A stretch of DNA of 18,006 bases from Alphaproteobacteria bacterium UBA2966 (GTDB taxonomy: Bacteria > Pseudomonadota > Alphaproteobacteria > UBA2966): assembly GCA_002348365.1 (NCBI GenBank), contig DEBC01000001.1, forward strand, positions 12,021 through 30,026. The letters run 5' to 3'. A program made the translations under genes and the position numbers. Below are positions 14,833 through 18,006 of the stretch, one piece after another. Within the stretch, counting starts at the first letter, position 1; the number at the start of each line of letters is the position of its first letter. Under the pieces are notes generated by a model. The model had not been told where the DNA came from and made no database searches. It saw only the letters and a list, made by a program, of their open reading frames with translations.

Positions 14833-16580
14833 CAACATCTATTGACCCTGTGACCCTCGCAGTGATCCAGAGCGGCCTGCAGCAGGTCTGCAACGAAATG
14901 GATCTTGCTTTCGTTCGCTCGGCATTCAGCCCTGTGATTTCCGAAGCGCTGGACCGTTCAGACGGCATTTATCACAAGGACACCGGAGAGCTGATCGCCC
15001 AGGGAGAGCTCGGCCTGCCAATATTCGTGGGCACTATGCAATTCGGCACCCAGGAGGTGATCAAGCGTGCCAAGGACTTGCGGCCCGGGGACATGTACAT
15101 CGTCAATGATCCCTACCTCGGCGGCACCCATTTGATGGACGTACGTTTCAATAAGCCCTTCTTCTACAAGGGCGAGTTGTTCGCATGGCTCTCCAACACC
15201 GGCCACTGGCCCGATACCGGAGGCGGAGTGCCGGGTGGGTTCTCGGCAAATGCCACGGAGGTCGAACAGGAAGGATTGCGTCTGCCGCCCGTCAAACTGT
15301 TCAAGGAAGGCGTTGTGGATGAAGAGATCATGTCGATCATCTTCTCGAACATCCGCCTGGCGGATCAGCGCATCGGGGACATCAAGGCGCAGGCTGCCGC
15401 ATTGACGGTTGGTGAACGGCGTTTCACGGCGCTTCTCGATCGCTATGGGCCGGACACAATCAACGAGTGCACCGTCGAGTTGCGTGCACGGGCCGAACGG
15501 CAAATGAGGGCAAAGATCGCCACGATCCCGGACGGTGACTACCACGGCGTCGCGTATGTTGATTCAGATGGGGTTGTCAACGAGCCATTGAAGATCGACA
15601 TGAAGATCCGCAAGAAGGACACGGACCTGTTTTTCGACATGTCGGACTCCAGCCCGCCATGCCTCGGTCCGATGAACAGTGTGATCGCAACGACACGCTC
15701 GGCGATCTACCTCGCGGTCAAGCACGTGTTCCCCGAGGTGCCGATCAACGCCGGAACCTATGCACCGCTAAACATCGAGGACCCAAAAGGAACATTCCTT
15801 TACGCCGAGTATCCGCGCCCCGTATCCGGATGCGCAGCCGAAGTCAGCCAGCGAATCGCCGAGGCCGTATTCGCTGCCTTGACGCCGGCCTTACCGGACG
15901 TGTTATTCGCCGCACCCGCGGGCACCAGCGGCAACTTCGCGTTGGGTGGATACGACCCGGAACAGGATCGCAGCTACATCATGTATCTGTTGAGTGGCGG
16001 CGGCTACGGCGGCGACGCCGACGCGGATGGAATCTCGAATGGCTGTTCCACCATCGGCATCTCCAAGACGCAACCCGTCGAGATCGTCGAACAACGCTAT
16101 CCCATCCTGTTCGAGGAATACTCCATCCACGAGGGGTCCGGCGGGGCAGGACGCCAAAGGGGCGGGTTCGGAATCAACTACGAGGTCACACTGCTGCGTG
16201 GTGATGCCAGAGCCTCGTTCGTCATGGATCACGGGCGTAAAGGCCCGCAAGGCATCCTAGGCGGCAGCGACGGCGACGTGAATAAGGTCCGGGTAACACG
16301 AGACGGACAAACCCACATTCCGCCCCATCTTTCGAAAGAGCAGGATATTCACATCACGGCCGGCGACCGAATCAGGGTCTCGACCCCCGGGGGTGGTGGT
16401 TACGGCGATCCGCTCGACAGAGATCCCGAACTGGTCTGCCATGACGTGAGTCGTGGCTACTACTCGGTAGACGAAGCCGCCGACCTGTACGGAGTCGTGC
16501 TCGCCGCCGGCGCGGTGGATGCGAGGGCGACAGATGCACTGCGTGCCGAACGACGCGACACAGCTCACGCAGCGGAGTGA
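14829..16580 (+). CDS. hyuB: Hydantoinase/oxoprolinase subunit B
   Basis: This 583-residue partner of HyuA completes an ATP-dependent cyclic-amide hydrolase. Family marks are DPVTLAVIQSGLQQVCNEM at the N-terminus, IVNDPYLGGTHLMDV around residue 93, SNTGHWPDTGG soon after, the RQRGGFGINYEV region, and a C-terminal STPGGGGYGDPLDRDPELV followed by a short YSVDEAADLYGVVL tail. Length is typical. The start overlaps the hyuA stop as ATGA and has GAGG at 14818-14821. This is the last gene of the tight operon, and 29 bases separate it from the membrane protein. In 5-oxoprolinases both parts are fused; here they are separate, as in bacterial N-methylhydantoinase and caprolactamase systems. The substrate cannot be read from the sequence. 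Confidence 0.93.
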   Translation: MTTSIDPVTLAVIQSGLQQVCNEMDLAFVRSAFSPVISEALDRSDGIYHKDTGELIAQGELGLPIFVGTMQFGTQEVIKRAKDLRPGDMYIVNDPYLGGTHLMDVRFNKPFFYKGELFAWLSNTGHWPDTGGGVPGGFSANATEVEQEGLRLPPVKLFKEGVVDEEIMSIIFSNIRLADQRIGDIKAQAAALTVGERRFTALLDRYGPDTINECTVELRARAERQMRAKIATIPDGDYHGVAYVDSDGVVNEPLKIDMKIRKKDTDLFFDMSDSSPPCLGPMNSVIATTRSAIYLAVKHVFPEVPINAGTYAPLNIEDPKGTFLYAEYPRPVSGCAAEVSQRIAEAVFAALTPALPDVLFAAPAGTSGNFALGGYDPEQDRSYIMYLLSGGGYGGDADADGISNGCSTIGISKTQPVEIVEQRYPILFEEYSIHEGSGGAGRQRGGFGINYEVTLLRGDARASFVMDHGRKGPQGILGGSDGDVNKVRVTRDGQTHIPPHLSKEQDIHITAGDRIRVSTPGGGGYGDPLDRDPELVCHDVSRGYYSVDEAADLYGVVLAAGAVDARATDALRAERRDTAHAAE

Positions 16581-16609
16581 CTCGGTTTCAGCAGGTGGCT
16601 TCAAGGTCG

Positions 16610-18006
16610 ATGTGGATAGGTAACACGGAACTCCGTCTCGTCACGTCAAAGAGGGTGCTAGGCCTTTGGCGGAAACTCCTTTGGTTGGCGATTCCGCTGA
16701 TCACGCCTACGGTCGCTCAGGCCCATGCGACGGAGAGAGGATTCATTCTCTTGCTGCCGACCGACCTTTACATCGGTGGCGGTGCTGCGGTCGTCGCCTT
16801 CACATTTCTGTTGATGACGGTGATTCCAGCCACAGGCCTTCAGGCCGTGGAACTGGCGCGCCGCGATATCGGCTTGATATCTCGACGGGACACGTTGGTT
16901 CCGAGCGCCCTGATGCTGGTCATTATCCTGGCGCTGATCGCATCAGGCTATCTGGGGAGCCGGGATCCGTTGTCCAATCCGCTTCCTCTGATGCTGTGGA
17001 CGATCTGGTGGGTCGGTTTGAGCTTCGTACATGCGATTCTCGGTAACCTGTGGTCCGTCCTGCACCCGTGGCGGGCGCTCTGCTGGCTGCTGCGGCTGAT
17101 ACCCCCGTTCCGCAAATGGCTGGATAGTCCCCTCATCTCGAAACCCGAACAGCTAGGCTATCTTCCGGCAATTGCACTGTTTCTCGCATTCGCCTGGCTG
17201 GAACTCGTGCATCCCGCTCCGCAGGACCCGGCACTGCTGGCAAACGCCGTTATCGTCTACATCTTCATCACCACTGCCGGCATTCTGTTGTTCGGCGAAA
17301 GGGCATGGCTTCAGTACGGGGAAATATTCTCGATCTTTTTCCGTATCGTCTCGTGGCTTGCCCCCTTTGGTGTCCGAACTGACTCCGAGAAAGTGGGTGA
17401 TCGAAACGTATTCTTTGTGACCATCCCCTGCATGCGGCTGCTAAGCGTCGGCGTCCTGCCTTTGACCGGCGCTGCCTTCATTCTGCTGACCCTCTCATCT
17501 GTCTCTTTTGACGGTTTTTCGCGAACTTTCCTTTGGCTGGATTTCATCGGCGTCAATCCGCTGGAATACCCTGGCCGTTCGGCGTTGATCGGCAGGAACA
17601 CTTTCGGCCTGATCGGCGTATTCGGGGCTCTGATGGGTGTGTACGGCTTGGCGGTCTATTTGGGCCATGTGCTTGCCCGCACTGATGTTCACGTCAGCAA
17701 GGCACTCAGTACGTTCGTTGTCGCCATCGTGCCAATCGCCTTCGGCTACCATTTCGCCCATTACCTGCCCGAACTGCTCCTGGACAGCCAGTTCACGCTG
17801 CGAGCCCTGTCCGATCCTTTCGCATTCGGCTGGGACCTGCTGGGAACCCGTGACATGCACGTGCACGCTTCCATCGTCACGAATCGAGAGTCGATCGAGT
17901 TGATCTGGAAACTACAGGTTTTCGGAATTGTTGCGGCTCACGTCGCTGCCGTTGCCATCGCGCACTTCCTGGCACTCCGTCTCTACACCGGACCGACTCG
18001 GGCGTT
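16610..18006 (+). CDS. Multi-pass membrane protein with signal peptide, 3'-truncated
   Basis: An ATG at 16610 opens a frame that runs without a stop to the window edge, giving 465 residues of an incomplete gene. Residues 1-38 form a signal peptide (RKLLWLAIPLITPTVAQA, cut before His39). About nine to ten hydrophobic segments follow, for example FLLMTV near 65, LMLVIILALIASGYL, LMLWTIWWVGLSF, AIALFLAFAWLELVHP, AVIVYIFITTAGILLFG and FGLIGVFGALMGVYGLAVYL. Conserved-looking polar sites within the membrane are LHPWRAL, the GYHFAHY motif (H381, H384) and DPFAFGWDLLGT. The pattern matches bacterial membrane proteins that databases often label fenitrothion hydrolase (FedA-like); I know of no firm physiological function. 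A weak AAGG precedes the start. It may be co-transcribed with hyuB and could act in transport or at the envelope for this pathway, which is a guess from position. Confidence 0.8.
   Translation, partial: MWIGNTELRLVTSKRVLGLWRKLLWLAIPLITPTVAQAHATERGFILLLPTDLYIGGGAAVVAFTFLLMTVIPATGLQAVELARRDIGLISRRDTLVPSALMLVIILALIASGYLGSRDPLSNPLPLMLWTIWWVGLSFVHAILGNLWSVLHPWRALCWLLRLIPPFRKWLDSPLISKPEQLGYLPAIALFLAFAWLELVHPAPQDPALLANAVIVYIFITTAGILLFGERAWLQYGEIFSIFFRIVSWLAPFGVRTDSEKVGDRNVFFVTIPCMRLLSVGVLPLTGAAFILLTLSSVSFDGFSRTFLWLDFIGVNPLEYPGRSALIGRNTFGLIGVFGALMGVYGLAVYLGHVLARTDVHVSKALSTFVVAIVPIAFGYHFAHYLPELLLDSQFTLRALSDPFAFGWDLLGTRDMHVHASIVTNRESIELIWKLQVFGIVAAHVAAVAIAHFLALRLYTGPTRA

Noticed and set aside
16666..17046. 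Plus-strand frame of 126 codons in the membrane-protein region
   Set aside because: It is out of frame with the open reading frame from 16610, which encodes a signal peptide and membrane segments through the same bases.

Overview
The window reads as one strand of a catabolic locus from a proteobacterium. GC is moderately high (around 58-60% by eye), operons are tightly packed with ATGA start/stop overlaps, GTG starts occur, and the gene families are typical of soil or aquatic Alphaproteobacteria. The taxon is an inference. All ten complete or partial genes before the last one are in the same direction and nearly gapless; no RNA gene, mobile element, CRISPR array or recognisable rho-independent terminator was seen.

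Left block (1-6533): the C-terminal three quarters of an ADP-forming acyl-CoA synthetase; a three-subunit molybdenum hydroxylase in the order molybdopterin, FAD, 2Fe-2S (1653-5428); a nicotinamidase (5439-6080); and a MarR-type regulator (6099-6533). Spacing suggests one operon that begins upstream of the window.

Control region (6534-6646): the only sizeable gap, about 113 bases. It holds a sigma70-like promoter (6580-6609), a palindrome over the -10 (6604-6625) that looks like a MarR operator, and a second near-perfect 22-base dyad (6554-6575) upstream.

Right block (6647-16580): a second molybdenum hydroxylase in which the FAD, 2Fe-2S and molybdopterin modules are fused into one 1224-residue chain in an unusual order; a protein of the 6-hydroxynicotinate reductase family; a UPF0280/ApbE-like protein; and the HyuA/HyuB pair of ATP-dependent cyclic-amide hydrolase subunits. 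A multi-pass membrane protein with a signal peptide (16610 to the edge) follows and is cut off.

Working model (inference built on family knowledge): nicotinamide is deamidated to nicotinate, hydroxylated to 6-hydroxynicotinate by a Mo-hydroxylase, and reduced to 1,4,5,6-tetrahydro-6-oxonicotinate by the Hnr-like enzyme. The cyclic amide is then opened, possibly by HyuAB at the cost of ATP instead of by the enamidase of Eubacterium barkeri. The acyl-CoA synthetase may activate a resulting dicarboxylate. The ApbE-like protein is a good candidate for attaching the covalent flavin that the E. barkeri reductase is known to carry. No enamidase, ferredoxin or later pathway enzyme lies in the window.
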